From NCBI RefSeq assembly GCF_000948395.1, contig NZ_JYFN01000008.1, positions 128,772 to 177,713 on the forward strand: 48,942 nt of DNA, read 5' to 3'. How positions within the stretch are numbered: the stretch's first letter is position 1; each line of letters opens with the position of its first letter. Origin of the DNA: Frankia torreyi (lineage in GTDB: Bacteria; Actinomycetota; Actinomycetes; Frankiales; Frankiaceae). The position numbers and the translations under genes were made by a program. The notes under the pieces were generated by a model, which worked only from the letters and a program-made list of their open reading frames with translations, was not told the origin of the DNA and did no database searches. Below are positions 1-10,436 of the stretch, piece after piece.

Positions 1-1247
1 GGTCGGGGGCCACCACCGGTGGCGGGCGAGATGGCGGTCTCGTCCAGCGCCCCGAGGACGGGATCCGCGGTGATCTCGCCGTCGGCGGACTCGGCTGGCC
101 CGCGGGACGAGATGGGGCCGCCGACGGGCGGTACCGGACCACCCGTGGTGCGTGGGCCGGTGCCGCTGGGCTGGCCGGACGCGGCGGCGCCCGCCAACGG
201 CCCGCTCCACGTCGAGGGCCCGGTCCGGCCGCCGGGACGCCCCGCTGCCGACCCGCCGCCGTCGATCGAGGCCGAGGGCGGCGGGGCCGCCGGTTCGTCG
301 AGGTTCTCCAGACCGACGTCGGCAGCGCTCGCACCCGCGTCGTCGTCCTCGGAGCGCGGCCGGGCGTGCATGACGGAGGCCGGCACCGGGTTGGCGTTGC
401 GGGCCACGGGAATCAGCCGCCGGCGGATCTCCGTGACGTCCGGGCGTTCCTCCGCCGGACGGTCCATCAGGTCGCTGAGCAGGTTGCGCAGGGGACCCGC
501 CAGCCGGAAGGCGCGGCGGCGGCCCTCGACCACGGCGGTCAGCACCGCGTAGGTCTCCGGGCCCTCGAACGGCGGCTGGCCCTCGACCGCCGAGTACAGG
601 GTCGCGCCGAGGCCCCACAGATCGCTCGCCGGGCTGCCCGAGGAGCCGCGGACCCGTTCGGGGGCGATGTAGGCGGGGGAGCCGACGAGCGCGCCGGTCC
701 CCGTCAGGGTCACATCACCCTCGGTCGCGGCGATGCCGAAGTCGGTGAGCCGGACCCGGCCATCCCGGCCGAGCAGGACGTTGCCGGGCTTGACGTCGCG
801 GTGCAGCACGCCGGCGGAGTGCGCCGCGGCGAGTGCGTCGGTCAGCGCCAGCCCGATCGCCGCGACCTGGTCGAAGGGCAGCGGGCCGTGGGTACGGATC
901 ACGTCGCCGAGGCTGTCCGCGTCGACGAGCTCCATGATGATCCAGTGCCGCTGGTGCTCCTCGACCACGTCGTACACGGAGACGATGGCGGGGCTGTGCA
1001 GGCGGGCCAGCGCGCGGGCCTCCCGCAGCACCCGCGCCCGGATCGCGTCGCGCTCGTTCTGCGCCCCGGCCATCGGGACGAGGATCTCCTTGATGGCCAC
1101 CGGCCGCTGGAGTAGTTCGTCCTCACCGCGCCAGACGACGCCGGCTCCACCACGCCCAATGGGCGTGTCGAGACGGTAGCGCTGAGCTACGTAACGAGGC
1201 GTGCCGTGCCGAGAGGTGTCCGGGGGCACGCTTGCCGATTTGGCCAT
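1..1247 (-). CDS. Ser/Thr protein kinase, PknB-like (3' end outside window)
   Basis: The reading frame opens at ATG 1247 and stays open for 415 codons to the window edge, so the C-terminus is missing. An N-terminal Hanks-type kinase domain covers about residues 23-280. It shows the glycine loop GRGGAGVV (31-38), the ATP-binding Lys in AIKEI (K53), the catalytic HRDVKPGN (149-156), DFG (169-171) and the APE-like IAPE. All catalytic residues are present, so it should be active. After residue 285 the sequence is low-complexity Pro/Gly/Ala/Ser, typical of the juxtamembrane linker of actinobacterial kinases. No membrane helix is seen in the visible part. It lies 93 bp downstream of a second kinase on the same strand with a very similar N-lobe (ELLQR, REARA, VEG-PPF), which suggests tandem duplication and perhaps co-transcription. 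Substrate is unknown. Confidence 0.9.
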   Translation of the reverse strand, partial: MAKSASVPPDTSRHGTPRYVAQRYRLDTPIGRGGAGVVWRGEDELLQRPVAIKEILVPMAGAQNERDAIRARVLREARALARLHSPAIVSVYDVVEEHQRHWIIMELVDADSLGDVIRTHGPLPFDQVAAIGLALTDALAAAHSAGVLHRDVKPGNVLLGRDGRVRLTDFGIAATEGDVTLTGTGALVGSPAYIAPERVRGSSGSPASDLWGLGATLYSAVEGQPPFEGPETYAVLTAVVEGRRRAFRLAGPLRNLLSDLMDRPAEERPDVTEIRRRLIPVARNANPVPASVMHARPRSEDDDAGASAADVGLENLDEPAAPPPSASIDGGGSAAGRPGGRTGPSTWSGPLAGAAASGQPSGTGPRTTGGPVPPVGGPISSRGPAESADGEITADPVLGALDETAISPATGGGPR

Positions 1248-1340
1248 CGTGTCAAGTCTGACAGACGGATGGATCCGCGCGCCCGACGGTCGGCGTGTTT
1301 CCGGCCGCCGGGAGAGTCGGAAACCCGACGAATGCTGACA

Positions 1341-4300
1341 TCACGGACCGGGCCGGAAGGCGCCGAAGAGCTGGTGCATCAATGCTTGATCCTGCAACCA
1401 CAGATCCTCCCGGGTATGCCAGTAGAGGGCATATCCGTGGCCGTTGCGAATCGCGCCCCGGTTGAGCACATGCACCATGACCCCGTCCGACCTGCGATAC
1501 CCGAACTCCCAGTCGGCCTGCTCGGTGCCGTCCCCACCGTCGCTGGGAGCCAGCCGTACGCGCCGATAGTCCTGCACACTCCGAACGAAACCGGCCTCGT
1601 TGTGTTGCCAGTCACCGATCGCGGAGGTGTTTGCCCGACTGACGCTACCGACCCGCAGGAACGCTCTGGTAGCCGGGTCCACGAAATCGACGTTTCCGGG
1701 GCCGCCGGGGCCCTGCTGGCGCTGCCAGGTCGACGGGTAGGCCACCGACCAGCCGCCCTCGGGATCCACATAGGAGACCCAGCCCGGGGGTGCGGTGGCC
1801 GGGGTGGTGTCCCGGGCCACCGGATCGGCGGCTCCGGCCGGCGGGTCGGCCGGGCGGACGCTGGCCGCGCCGCTCGCCGCCGCGGTCCCCCGGCCTCCGG
1901 GTGTCCCGGCGGTGGCGCCGGGGCCCGGACCGGTCGACCCCACGGGTGCGCCGGCCCCGCCGCGCCCGGCGGCGACACCGGTGGCCCCGGAGCTCCCCCC
2001 GCCGCTGATCAGGACCAGGATCGCGATGATGATCGCCGCGGCCAGCACGGCGAGCGCCGACACAGCGACGAGGCGGCGGCGCGGATCGGCTTCGCGGCCC
2101 GCAGTCCGACTGCCACCCGCCGGCCCTGCCGGCGTGGACTGCCCGTCGCCCGGGTCGCCCGCCCTGCCGGCCGCGGGGCTGCCGGGAGACGCGGGGCTGC
2201 TGGGAGACGCGGGGCTGCCGGGAGACGACGGCGCCGCGGGGACGGCCGGCGCCGCGGGGGAGACCGGCGCCGCGGGGGAGACCGGCGCCGCGGGGGAGAC
2301 CGGCCTGATCCGCTGCGGGATGCCTCCGCCGGCCGTGCGGGTCCCGACCCCCTCTGCGGCGCCGGCCGGCCCCACCGGCCTGATCGGAGCAGCGGGCCGG
2401 GCGGTCGTCGGGGCCGTCTGGGCGCCGCGCCGCGCCGCCGCCGCGGGGGGCGCGGAATCGGTCGCGAGGGCGGCGGGGCCGGCCGCGGTGCGCGGTCGGG
2501 TCCACGGCTGGCCGAACCGTCCGCGGCGCGTCGCGGCGACGGGTGCGGTCGGAGCCGTCGCCGCCCGGCCTGCGCCCGCGTTCCCGGCGGCCGCGCCGTC
2601 GGACGTCGTCGCAGCCGCGAGGCCAAGGCCCGGGGAGGTCGAGAGCGGATCATCACTCGCGCCGGGCGTACCACCGGCGGCAGCGGCGGTGTCCCAGGGT
2701 TCCTCGTGTCCGGCCTCGGCCCCACCAGCGGACTCAGTGCCGGCCCCGGCACCGCGACCGACCAGTCGCGCCCGCGCCGGGATCCCGCCGAGCGCCCGCA
2801 TCCGGTCCATCGAACGCATGCGCTCGAGCGGGCTGGTCAGGCGAGTCCGCATCGGCTGCGCGCGCACGGGTGCGGGGGAGGCGGCCGCCACAGGTCCCGG
2901 CAGCGGTCCCACCGACTGCACCGGGGCCGCCGCTGGTGGGGGATCCTCGGCCGGACCGGGCGTCGGCGCCTGCCCGGCGGCGCCGGGCGGTAGCGTCCCG
3001 GCTGAGCCCGAGGGGTCGGCGTCGAGCGCAGGCCGGGTCGCCGGGACCTCCGCCGGTCCGGTCTCGGCTGGTCCGGTTCCGGCCGTGTCGGTCGGTGGTC
3101 CCGTGTCGGTCCGTCCCGCCTCGGTCCGTCCCGCCTCGGTCCGTCCCGCCTCGGTCGGGGCTGCGCCGGTCCGGGTTGTCTCAGTCCCGGCTGTCCAGAC
3201 CTCGGCGAAGCCGGTTCCGACGGGCTTCAGCCCGTGGGTCCCGCTCGCGAAGGTCCCGCTCGCGAAGGTCCCGCTCGCGAAGGTCCCGCTCGCGAAGGTC
3301 CCGCTCGCGAAGGCCTCGGTCGCGAAGGTCTCGGCCGGAACGGTGTCCGTGCCTGCGCCGGGCGGGTCGGCGGTGCCGCCCGCAGGCGCGGAGAGCGGCA
3401 CGGCGGCCGATTCGATGATTCCCGCGGAGGAGACCGTCGGTACGCCGATCACCGATGCCGGGGGCGCCGATGCCGCGGCCGTCAGTTCGGAATACCCGGG
3501 GACGGTGGCGCCGGTCGAGGATCTCACGGGCGTCACGGTCGAGGCGGGCGCGATGGATTCCGCGACATCGGGGTGTTTCGTGGCCTGCGTCTCGCCAATC
3601 TCGTCCCGATGGCTTTCGGCCGCGCCGTGTTGCTCGACTGCGATGCTTTCATCGTCAGTGCTGTGTTTTTTGGTTGCTTTCGATCGTTCGCGAGGGGGAC
3701 CGGTGTCCTTGCCGGGAGGGTGGGGCGGGTCGTCGCCGGGAGCCTCGTCGATCAGCGGCCGCGAGCCGTGGCCGGGTGAATCATCGCCGTCACCCGGCTC
3801 ATCCAGGGCGCGTGCATCGTCCCCGTCGTGGGCATGACCCGCATCATCGGGATCGGCTCGGCGGTGCGGATCGTCCGTGCCCTGCGGGATGGTCTCCTCG
3901 CGGAGTCCGTCGACCGTGTCGACGGACTCGCGACGGTCGGCCGGGTCGGGCGGCGTGGGCAATAGCGGCGTGGTGGGGGCGGTGCGGGCCGGTGGGCGCG
4001 GCCGGGCGGGGCGCGTCGGCCGGCCTGTCCGGGAGGAGCGCCGCTCGCCGCCGCGCTCCAGGATTTCGCGCAGCCGCTTGCGCACGATGGACAGCGGGGG
4101 ACGGCTCAGCCCGTGCGGCGCCATCAGATCGTCGATCACCGGCGCCAGCGGGCCGGCGAGGCGGAAGGGCTGGCGCCGTCCCTGCATGAGCGCGGCGAGC
4201 ACCGAGATCGGGTCGCCGCCGGCGAAGGGTGGACAGCCCTCGACCGTGGTGAACAGCGTGGCGCCCAGCCCCCACCGGTCACCGGCGGCGTTGCCCGCGT

Positions 4301-4898
4301 CCCCGCGGGCCCGTTCGGGCGGCAGGTAGGCCGGCGAGCCGAGCACCATCCCGGTGCTGGTGAGCCGGGGATCACCGTGGCTGACCGCGATCCCGAAGTC
4401 CGTCAGCCGGGCCCGACCGTCGGGGGTGACCAGCACGTTGCTGGGCTTGACATCCCGGTGGACGATCCCGAGTCGGTGCGCCGCCTCCAGCGCGTAGGCC
4501 AGACTGATGCCGATTCGGCAGGCCTCTTCGACCGGCCTCGGGCCGTGGTCCGCGATGATCCGCGACAGGGACTGACCCTCTACGTATTCCATGACGATCC
4601 ACGGCAGGTCGCCGTCGTCGATGACGTCGAGCACGGAAACCGCCCCCGGGTGGTGCAGCCGTCCGGCGGCGCGCGCCTCGCGCAGCACCCGTTCCCGCGC
4701 TCGGTCGCGTTCCAGACCACTCTCGGTGATCGGTAGCCGGACCTCCTTGACCGCGACAACCCGCTGGAGCAGCTCGTCAGTGGCCCGGTGCACGACGCCG
4801 AAGCCGCCCTGCCCGAGGACGCCGTCGAGCCGGTAGCGCCCTCCGACGAGGGCTACCGCCTCGGCCGGACCTGGGTCGTCCGGGGACTCGCCTGCCAT
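1341..4898 (-). CDS. Transmembrane Ser/Thr protein kinase with C-terminal outer domain
   Basis: A 1185-residue protein starting at ATG 4898. The kinase domain (about 21-283) has GQGGFGVV (29-36), the ATP Lys K51, HRDVKPSN (147-154) and DFG (167-169). Residues 290-940 are a very long Pro/Ala/Thr/Ser-rich linker with in-frame repeats such as FASGT x5, EAGRT x3 and PVSPAA x3. One hydrophobic segment near 941-965 (ALAVLAAAIIIAILVLISG) should cross the membrane, placing about 220 C-terminal residues outside. The last 145 or so residues (from about 1040, GWSVAYPSTW onward) look globular and resemble PsbP/LpqN-like sensor or lipoprotein folds, but that is only an impression. The topology is that of a receptor kinase; ligand and substrates are unknown. 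The linker is far longer than in most PknB homologues, and its repeats may vary between strains. Confidence 0.92.
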   Translation of the reverse strand: MAGESPDDPGPAEAVALVGGRYRLDGVLGQGGFGVVHRATDELLQRVVAVKEVRLPITESGLERDRARERVLREARAAGRLHHPGAVSVLDVIDDGDLPWIVMEYVEGQSLSRIIADHGPRPVEEACRIGISLAYALEAAHRLGIVHRDVKPSNVLVTPDGRARLTDFGIAVSHGDPRLTSTGMVLGSPAYLPPERARGDAGNAAGDRWGLGATLFTTVEGCPPFAGGDPISVLAALMQGRRQPFRLAGPLAPVIDDLMAPHGLSRPPLSIVRKRLREILERGGERRSSRTGRPTRPARPRPPARTAPTTPLLPTPPDPADRRESVDTVDGLREETIPQGTDDPHRRADPDDAGHAHDGDDARALDEPGDGDDSPGHGSRPLIDEAPGDDPPHPPGKDTGPPRERSKATKKHSTDDESIAVEQHGAAESHRDEIGETQATKHPDVAESIAPASTVTPVRSSTGATVPGYSELTAAASAPPASVIGVPTVSSAGIIESAAVPLSAPAGGTADPPGAGTDTVPAETFATEAFASGTFASGTFASGTFASGTFASGTHGLKPVGTGFAEVWTAGTETTRTGAAPTEAGRTEAGRTEAGRTDTGPPTDTAGTGPAETGPAEVPATRPALDADPSGSAGTLPPGAAGQAPTPGPAEDPPPAAAPVQSVGPLPGPVAAASPAPVRAQPMRTRLTSPLERMRSMDRMRALGGIPARARLVGRGAGAGTESAGGAEAGHEEPWDTAAAAGGTPGASDDPLSTSPGLGLAAATTSDGAAAGNAGAGRAATAPTAPVAATRRGRFGQPWTRPRTAAGPAALATDSAPPAAAARRGAQTAPTTARPAAPIRPVGPAGAAEGVGTRTAGGGIPQRIRPVSPAAPVSPAAPVSPAAPAVPAAPSSPGSPASPSSPASPGSPAAGRAGDPGDGQSTPAGPAGGSRTAGREADPRRRLVAVSALAVLAAAIIIAILVLISGGGSSGATGVAAGRGGAGAPVGSTGPGPGATAGTPGGRGTAAASGAASVRPADPPAGAADPVARDTTPATAPPGWVSYVDPEGGWSVAYPSTWQRQQGPGGPGNVDFVDPATRAFLRVGSVSRANTSAIGDWQHNEAGFVRSVQDYRRVRLAPSDGGDGTEQADWEFGYRRSDGVMVHVLNRGAIRNGHGYALYWHTREDLWLQDQALMHQLFGAFRPGP
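2173..2226. repeat. 18-bp tandem repeat, 3 copies
   Basis: Three copies of gcggggctgccgggagac (one mismatch in the middle copy) lie in the linker of the transmembrane kinase. They encode a Ser/Pro/Gly/Ala repeat in frame. Confidence 0.9.
2248..2301. repeat. 18-bp tandem repeat, 3 copies
   Basis: Three perfect copies of ggcgccgcgggggagacc encode PVSPAA three times on the minus strand, just before the kinase membrane segment. Confidence 0.93.
3106..3150. repeat. 15-bp tandem repeat, 3 copies
   Basis: Three perfect copies of tcggtccgtcccgcc encode EAGRT repeats in the kinase linker. Confidence 0.93.
3238..3312. repeat. 15-bp tandem repeat, 5 perfect copies
   Basis: Five identical copies of gtcccgctcgcgaag are followed by a degenerate sixth (3313-3327). 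They encode FASGT repeats in the kinase linker. Perfect identity points to recent expansion. Confidence 0.95.
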
Positions 4899-5027
4899 CC
4901 CTTCGTCCCTTCCCGATCGCCAGTGAGGCTCGCGTCCATGGGATCACACAGGTGCCGGCCCGCGAAGGTCGGGCATGCTGGCGTCAGCGCCCGATCGGAC
5001 CACGGACTCCGACGAGAACACGAGGTG

Positions 5028-5099
5028 GCGAGATCAAGGGGTGCGGCGAGACCGAGGGATGTCGCGAGACCGAGGGGTGTGTCGAGACCGAGGGGTGCA
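5028..5099. repeat. 18-bp tandem repeat, 4 copies, just upstream of cdd
   Basis: Four imperfect 18-bp units built on gcgagaccgaggggtgtg end five bases before the chosen cdd start. Read in the cdd frame they would encode ETEGC-type repeats, so they could be an untranslated leader or part of a longer N-terminus. Each copy contains GAGGG, so the array also multiplies a Shine-Dalgarno-like motif. Confidence 0.88.
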
Positions 5100-5104
5100 G
5101 GGAC

Positions 5105-5682
5105 ATGGGGTGGAGTGTGGACGACAGAAGCTGGGAACGGCTGCGGAACGCCGCTGTCCGTGTCGCGCAGAGTGCCTACGCTCCGTATTCGGGCCTGCGG
5201 GTCGGCGCCGCCGCGCTGGTCGTCGACCGCCCGGACGCCGACGGCCGCACCACCGGGGACGAGCCGTGGATGGTGGTCGGCTGCAACGTCGAGAACGCCT
5301 CGTACGGCCTCACGCTGTGCGCCGAGTGCGGCCTCGTCTCGGCGTTGCACGCTCGGGGCGGCGGCCGCCTGTTGGCGTTCGCGTGCGTCGACGCGGACGG
5401 GCGGCCGCTGGCGCCCTGCGGTCGCTGCCGTCAGCTCCTCTACGAGCACGGCGGTCCGGATCTGCTGGTGGCCACCGCCGGCGGGATACGCCGGCTGGCC
5501 GAACTACTTCCCGGCGCGTTCGGTCCGCTCGACCTGCCGGACCCGCCCGATCTGCCGGACCCGCCCGATCTGCCCGACCCGCCCGACCTGCCCGACCCGC
5601 CGGAGCCCGCGACCGCGGCCGACGCGCCACCGCAGGCCGGCTCCCCCGCCGGTGCCACCCCGTTCGGCGGATCGGGGGCGTC

Positions 5683-5686
<4 letters not shown>
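5105..5686 (+). CDS. cdd: Cytidine deaminase
   Basis: Hydrolyses cytidine and deoxycytidine to uridine and deoxyuridine in the cytosol, feeding the next enzyme, pyrimidine-nucleoside phosphorylase. The 193-residue product has the family signature NVENASYGLTLCAEC (61-75) with Zn ligand Cys72 and catalytic Glu74, and APCGRCRQ (103-110) with Zn ligands Cys105 and Cys108. The core ends near residue 140, the normal family length. A C-terminal tail of DLPDPP repeats plus an Ala/Gly-rich end adds about 50 residues that are not part of the fold. ATG 5105 is chosen because the core starts right after it and GAGGGG lies upstream; the frame is open back to ATG 4952 through an 18-bp repeat array, so a longer form is possible. 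The stop overlaps the GTG start of deoA, implying coupled translation. Confidence 0.93.
5531..5602. repeat. 18-bp tandem repeat, 4 copies, in cdd 3' end
   Basis: Four near-identical units of the type gatctgccggacccgccc encode DLPDPP repeats in the cytidine deaminase tail. Most differences are synonymous third-position changes. Confidence 0.92.
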
Positions 5687-7026
<1,340 letters not shown>

Positions 7027-7120
7027 GCACGTCGGCGGAGGCGGAGGCGACCCGGCCAACGCGGCGTCGCGGTTCTGTCGGACCCGTGGCCTACGGTCGG
7101 CGCAGGAGACGGAGGAGCCG

Positions 7121-8224
7121 ATGACGAACGACGCACCGCCCGGCCCGATCACGGTCGACGAGATCCGCCGGGTGCCGAAGGTCCTGCTGCACGACCACCT
7201 CGACGGCGGGCTGCGGCCGGCCACGGTGGTCGAGCTCGCCGACGAGACCGGCTACCGGGACCTGCCGTCCACGGACGCGCACGCGCTGAGCACCTGGCTG
7301 CGGGGAGGGGCGCACAGCGGCTCGCTGGTGCGCTACCTGGAGACCTTCAGTCACACCGTCGGCGTGATGCAGACCCAGGAGGCGATCCGGCGGGTGGCGC
7401 GCGAGTGCGCCGAGGACCTCGCGGCCGACGGTGTCGTCTACGCCGAGGTGCGGTTCGCTCCCGAGCTGCACGTCGAGCGGGGCCTGTCGCTGGACGCGGT
7501 CGTCGAGGCCGTCCTCGACGGCTTCCGCGCGGGCGCCGCCGGTACGCCGCTGCGCATCCGCGCGCTGCTCACCGCGATGCGTCACCAGGCCCGTTCGCTG
7601 GAGATCGCCGAGCTTGCGGTGCGCTGGCGGGACGCCGGGGTGGTCGGTTTCGACATCGCCGGCGCCGAGGCGGGCAACCCGCCGACCCGGCACCTTGACG
7701 CCTTCCAGTACATCCAGCGGGCGAACGGGCACTACACCATCCATGCGGGCGAGGCGTTCGGGCTGCCGTCGATCTGGGAGGCGGTCCAGTGGTGCAACGC
7801 CGACCGGCTCGGCCACGGGGTGCGCATCGTCGACGACATCACGGTCGATCCGGACGGTAAGGCGATCCTCGGGGATCTCGCCAACTACGTGCGCGACGTC
7901 CGGGTACCGCTGGAGATGTGCCCCACCTCGAACGTGCACACGGGCGCCGCGCCGAGCATCGAGCGCCATCCCATCGCCCTGCTGCGTCGGCTGCACTTCC
8001 GGGTCACGGTGAACACGGACAACCGGCTCATGAGCGACGTGTCGCTGTCGAGCGAGTTCGCGACGCTCGTCGACGTCCACGGCTACGACTGGTCGGACAT
8101 CCGCTGGCTCACCCTGAACGCGATGAAGTCGGCCTTCCTGCCCTTCGACGAACGTCTCGACCTGATCAACGATGTCATCAAGCCCGGCTACGCGCCCTAC
8201 GTCCGTGAGGAGCTCGCCCGATGA
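7121..8224 (+). CDS. add: Adenosine deaminase
   Basis: Converts adenosine and deoxyadenosine to inosine and deoxyinosine; PunA in this window would then release hypoxanthine. The 367-residue amidohydrolase-fold protein has HDHLDGG with Zn-ligand His24 and His26, the catalytic HAGE (208-211), GHGVR with the third histidine near 232, and TVNTDNR with the metal-binding Asp near 299. The second Asp of the classic DD pair is Asn here; I recall NTDN as normal for actinobacterial Add, so activity is expected. ATG 7121 is preceded by GGAGGAG at good spacing. The final codons overlap the ATG of tag (ATGA), indicating coupled translation. It follows deoA after 94 bp on the same strand. Confidence 0.95.
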   Translation: MTNDAPPGPITVDEIRRVPKVLLHDHLDGGLRPATVVELADETGYRDLPSTDAHALSTWLRGGAHSGSLVRYLETFSHTVGVMQTQEAIRRVARECAEDLAADGVVYAEVRFAPELHVERGLSLDAVVEAVLDGFRAGAAGTPLRIRALLTAMRHQARSLEIAELAVRWRDAGVVGFDIAGAEAGNPPTRHLDAFQYIQRANGHYTIHAGEAFGLPSIWEAVQWCNADRLGHGVRIVDDITVDPDGKAILGDLANYVRDVRVPLEMCPTSNVHTGAAPSIERHPIALLRRLHFRVTVNTDNRLMSDVSLSSEFATLVDVHGYDWSDIRWLTLNAMKSAFLPFDERLDLINDVIKPGYAPYVREELAR

Positions 8225-8901
8225 GCACGAGCGTGGCAGGAACCGAGCCGCCCGGCACCCAGGCGGCGCCGGCCGGCCCGATCCCGAACCGGCCCGCCCC
8301 CGCGGCCCCCGCGGCCCCCGCCGCCCCCGTGGCCGCCGTGGCCGGAGCCGACGGCCGGGCGCGTTGCCCGTGGGGCCTGTCGGCGCCGGAGTACGTCGAG
8401 TACCACGACCAGGAGTGGGGCCGCCCGGTCCGGGACACGGTGGGCCTGTTCGAACGCCTCACCCTCGAGGCGTTCCAGTCCGGGCTGTCGTGGTTGACGA
8501 TCCTGCGCAAGCGGCCGGCGTTCCGGTCGGCCTTCGCCGGGTTCGACCCGGGGGTGGTCGCCGGGTTCGGGGCCGCCGACGTCGAGCGGCTGCTCGGCGA
8601 CGCCGGCATCGTGCGTAACCGCCGCAAGATCGAGGCCACGATCGTCAACGCCCGGGCGGTGCTCGCCCTCGACCGGCCGCTGCCCGAGCTGATCTGGTCG
8701 CACCGGCCGCCGCGGCGAGCCAGGCCGGCCACCCTCGCCGACGTCCCGGCGAAGTCCGCCGAGTCGGTGGCGCTGGCGAAGGGGCTGCGCGCGGCCGGCT
8801 TCGTGTTCGTCGGCCCGACCACCGCCTACGCGCTCATGCAGGCCTGCGGTCTCGTCGACGATCACCTGGCGGACTGCTGGGTGCCGCACGTGCCCGAGTA
8901 A
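8221..8901 (+). CDS. tag: DNA-3-methyladenine glycosylase I
   Basis: Base-excision repair enzyme that removes 3-methyladenine from alkylated DNA. The 226-residue protein begins with a 45-residue Ala/Pro-rich extension, then the Tag core: RCPWGL with Zn ligand Cys49, EYHDQEWG with His62, [15 protein letters not shown] (helix-hairpin region), VRNRRKI and the C-terminal DDHLADCW with His215 and Cys219. These match the four-ligand zinc knot of Escherichia coli Tag (Cys, His, His, Cys). The start overlaps the add stop (ATGA), so it is co-translated with nucleoside salvage genes although it has no role in that pathway. It converges on deoC with 33 bp between the stops. Confidence 0.93.
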   Translation: MSTSVAGTEPPGTQAAPAGPIPNRPAPAAPAAPAAPVAAVAGADGRARCPWGLSAPEYVEYHDQEWGRPVRDTVGLFERLTLEAFQSGLSWLTILRKRPAFRSAFAGFDPGVVAGFGAADVERLLGDAGIVRNRRKIEATIVNARAVLALDRPLPELIWSHRPPRRARPATLADVPAKSAESVALAKGLRAAGFVFVGPTTAYALMQACGLVDDHLADCWVPHVPE

Positions 8902-8934
8902 CCACATCTCGGGGTGGGGTCGGCCCGGGTCGGA

Positions 8935-9717
8935 TCAGGTGGGGAAGCCGGCGAGGACGTCGGCGGAGGCGGACAGCCCGAGGCGGGTCGCGCCGGCCTC
9001 GATCATGGCCATCGCCTTCTCCGCCGTCCGGATGCCACCGGAGGCCTTGATCCCGAGGCGTCCCCCCACCGCTTCGGCCATCGCCCGCACCGCCCGCACG
9101 CTGGCTCCCCCGGCCGGGTGGAATCCGGTCGACGTCTTGACGAACTCGGCCCCGCCGGCCTCCGCCGCCCGGCAGGCCGCGATGATGTTCGCATCGGGCA
9201 GCAGCGCCGTCTCCAGGATCACCTTGAGGATCACGTGCGGCGGCACCGACAGGCGGACCTCGGAGATCTCGGTCTCGATCGCCCGCCAGTTCTCGTCCAT
9301 CGCGTTGGCGATGTCGATGACCATGTCGATCTCGGTCGCGCCGTCCGCGACGGCCCGACGGGCCTCCTCGGCCTTGATGACGGTGAGATGCGTGCCGTGC
9401 GGAAAACCGATCACCGAGGCGACGGCGAAGGCGGGCTCGGCTTCGCGGCTGCCGCGGTACGTGCTCGCCGCGGCGAGGTAGACGTGGGTCGGGGCCACAC
9501 AGACCGCGCCGACGCCCAGCTTGGCGGCCTCGGCGCACAGCGCGAGCACCTCCTCGTCGGTCGCGGCCGGGGCCAGCAGCGTGTGGTCGATCAGCCGGGC
9601 GACCTCGGCCCGCCGCAGGGTGGGCCGGGCGCCCTCGGCCGAGGTGGGGGAGCCGTCCCCCGGTTCCTCGGCGGGACGGTCGGGTCCGGCGGGATCGGTT
9701 GTCATACGTTGCATCAT
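8935..9717 (-). CDS. deoC: Deoxyribose-phosphate aldolase
   Basis: Cleaves 2-deoxyribose-5-phosphate to acetaldehyde and glyceraldehyde-3-phosphate, the last step of deoxynucleoside breakdown. The 260-residue class I aldolase has a disordered first 35 residues, then a TIM barrel with DHTLLAP (44-50), TEIDMVID with the catalytic Asp131, EFVKTSTGFHPAGGAS with the Schiff-base Lys194, and GIKASGGIRT with the proton-relay Lys224. All catalytic residues are present. Starts at ATG 9717, 9714 or 9705 are possible; none has a strong ribosome-binding site and the difference is only a few residues. It is transcribed divergently from upp with 34 bp between the starts. Confidence 0.95.
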   Translation of the reverse strand: MMQRMTTDPAGPDRPAEEPGDGSPTSAEGARPTLRRAEVARLIDHTLLAPAATDEEVLALCAEAAKLGVGAVCVAPTHVYLAAASTYRGSREAEPAFAVASVIGFPHGTHLTVIKAEEARRAVADGATEIDMVIDIANAMDENWRAIETEISEVRLSVPPHVILKVILETALLPDANIIAACRAAEAGGAEFVKTSTGFHPAGGASVRAVRAMAEAVGGRLGIKASGGIRTAEKAMAMIEAGATRLGLSASADVLAGFPT

Positions 9718-9751
9718 TGCCGATCCCGTCCCGCGCTCGAGGAGTCAGTCC

Positions 9752-10390
9752 GTGCATCTGCACGTCGTGGACCATCCCCTGGCGGCCTCGTCGCTCACCG
9801 TGCTCCGTGACGAGCGCACGCCGCGCTCCCGTTTCCGGCCGACCCTGCACGACCTCGCCACGATGCTGGTCTACGAGGCGACGCGGGCGCTGCCGACCAT
9901 GCCCGTGACGGTGACGACGCCGCTGGCGACGACGACCGGGGTGCGGCTGGCCGCCGAGGTGGTCCTCGCCCCGGTGCTGCGCGCCGGCCTCGGCATGCTG
10001 CCCGCGGCGCTCGACCTGCTCCCCGACGCCCACACCGCCTTCATCGGCCTGGCCCGGGACGAGACCACGCACCGACCCGCCGTCTACCTGGAGGCGGTGC
10101 CCGCCGACCTGACCGGCCGGCCCGTGCTGCTGCTCGACCCGATGCTCGCCACCGGCGGTTCGGCGTTGCACTGCCTGCGGCTGCTGCTCGACCGCGGGGC
10201 GCGGGGCATCACGGTCGTCGCGGTCGTCGCGGCGCCGGAGGGGCTGGCGGCGCTGGAGTCCGGCCTGCCGGCCGCGGCGGCGGCGGAACTGACGGTGGTG
10301 ACCGCGGCCGTCGACGAGCGGTTGAACGACACCGCCTACATCGTCCCCGGGCTCGGCGACGCCGGCGACCGGATCTACGGCGAGATGTGA
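9752..10390 (+). CDS. upp: Uracil phosphoribosyltransferase
   Basis: Salvages uracil with PRPP to give UMP. The 212-residue protein carries the type I phosphoribosyltransferase PRPP loop DPMLATGGSA (129-138), the uracil-pocket segment DTAYIVPGLGDAGDRIYG (193-210) and APVLRAGLGM (73-82). Length is normal for Upp. GTG 9752 is chosen because GGAG precedes it by seven bases and the family N-terminus (VHVVDHPL type) begins there; the upstream in-frame sequence is antisense to deoC. It converges on the phosphosugar mutase gene, with 46 bp between the stops. Confidence 0.95.
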   Translation: MHLHVVDHPLAASSLTVLRDERTPRSRFRPTLHDLATMLVYEATRALPTMPVTVTTPLATTTGVRLAAEVVLAPVLRAGLGMLPAALDLLPDAHTAFIGLARDETTHRPAVYLEAVPADLTGRPVLLLDPMLATGGSALHCLRLLLDRGARGITVVAVVAAPEGLAALESGLPAAAAAELTVVTAAVDERLNDTAYIVPGLGDAGDRIYGEM

Positions 10391-10436
10391 GGCGCTGTCG
10401 GCGGTCGGCCTGGGAGCGCGATGCGCGGTCCGGCGG

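Noticed and set aside
1795-3837. A 680-residue plus-strand Ala/Pro/Val-rich frame
   Set aside because: It is the complement of the kinase linker; the minus frame has kinase motifs and a membrane helix, whereas this one has none.
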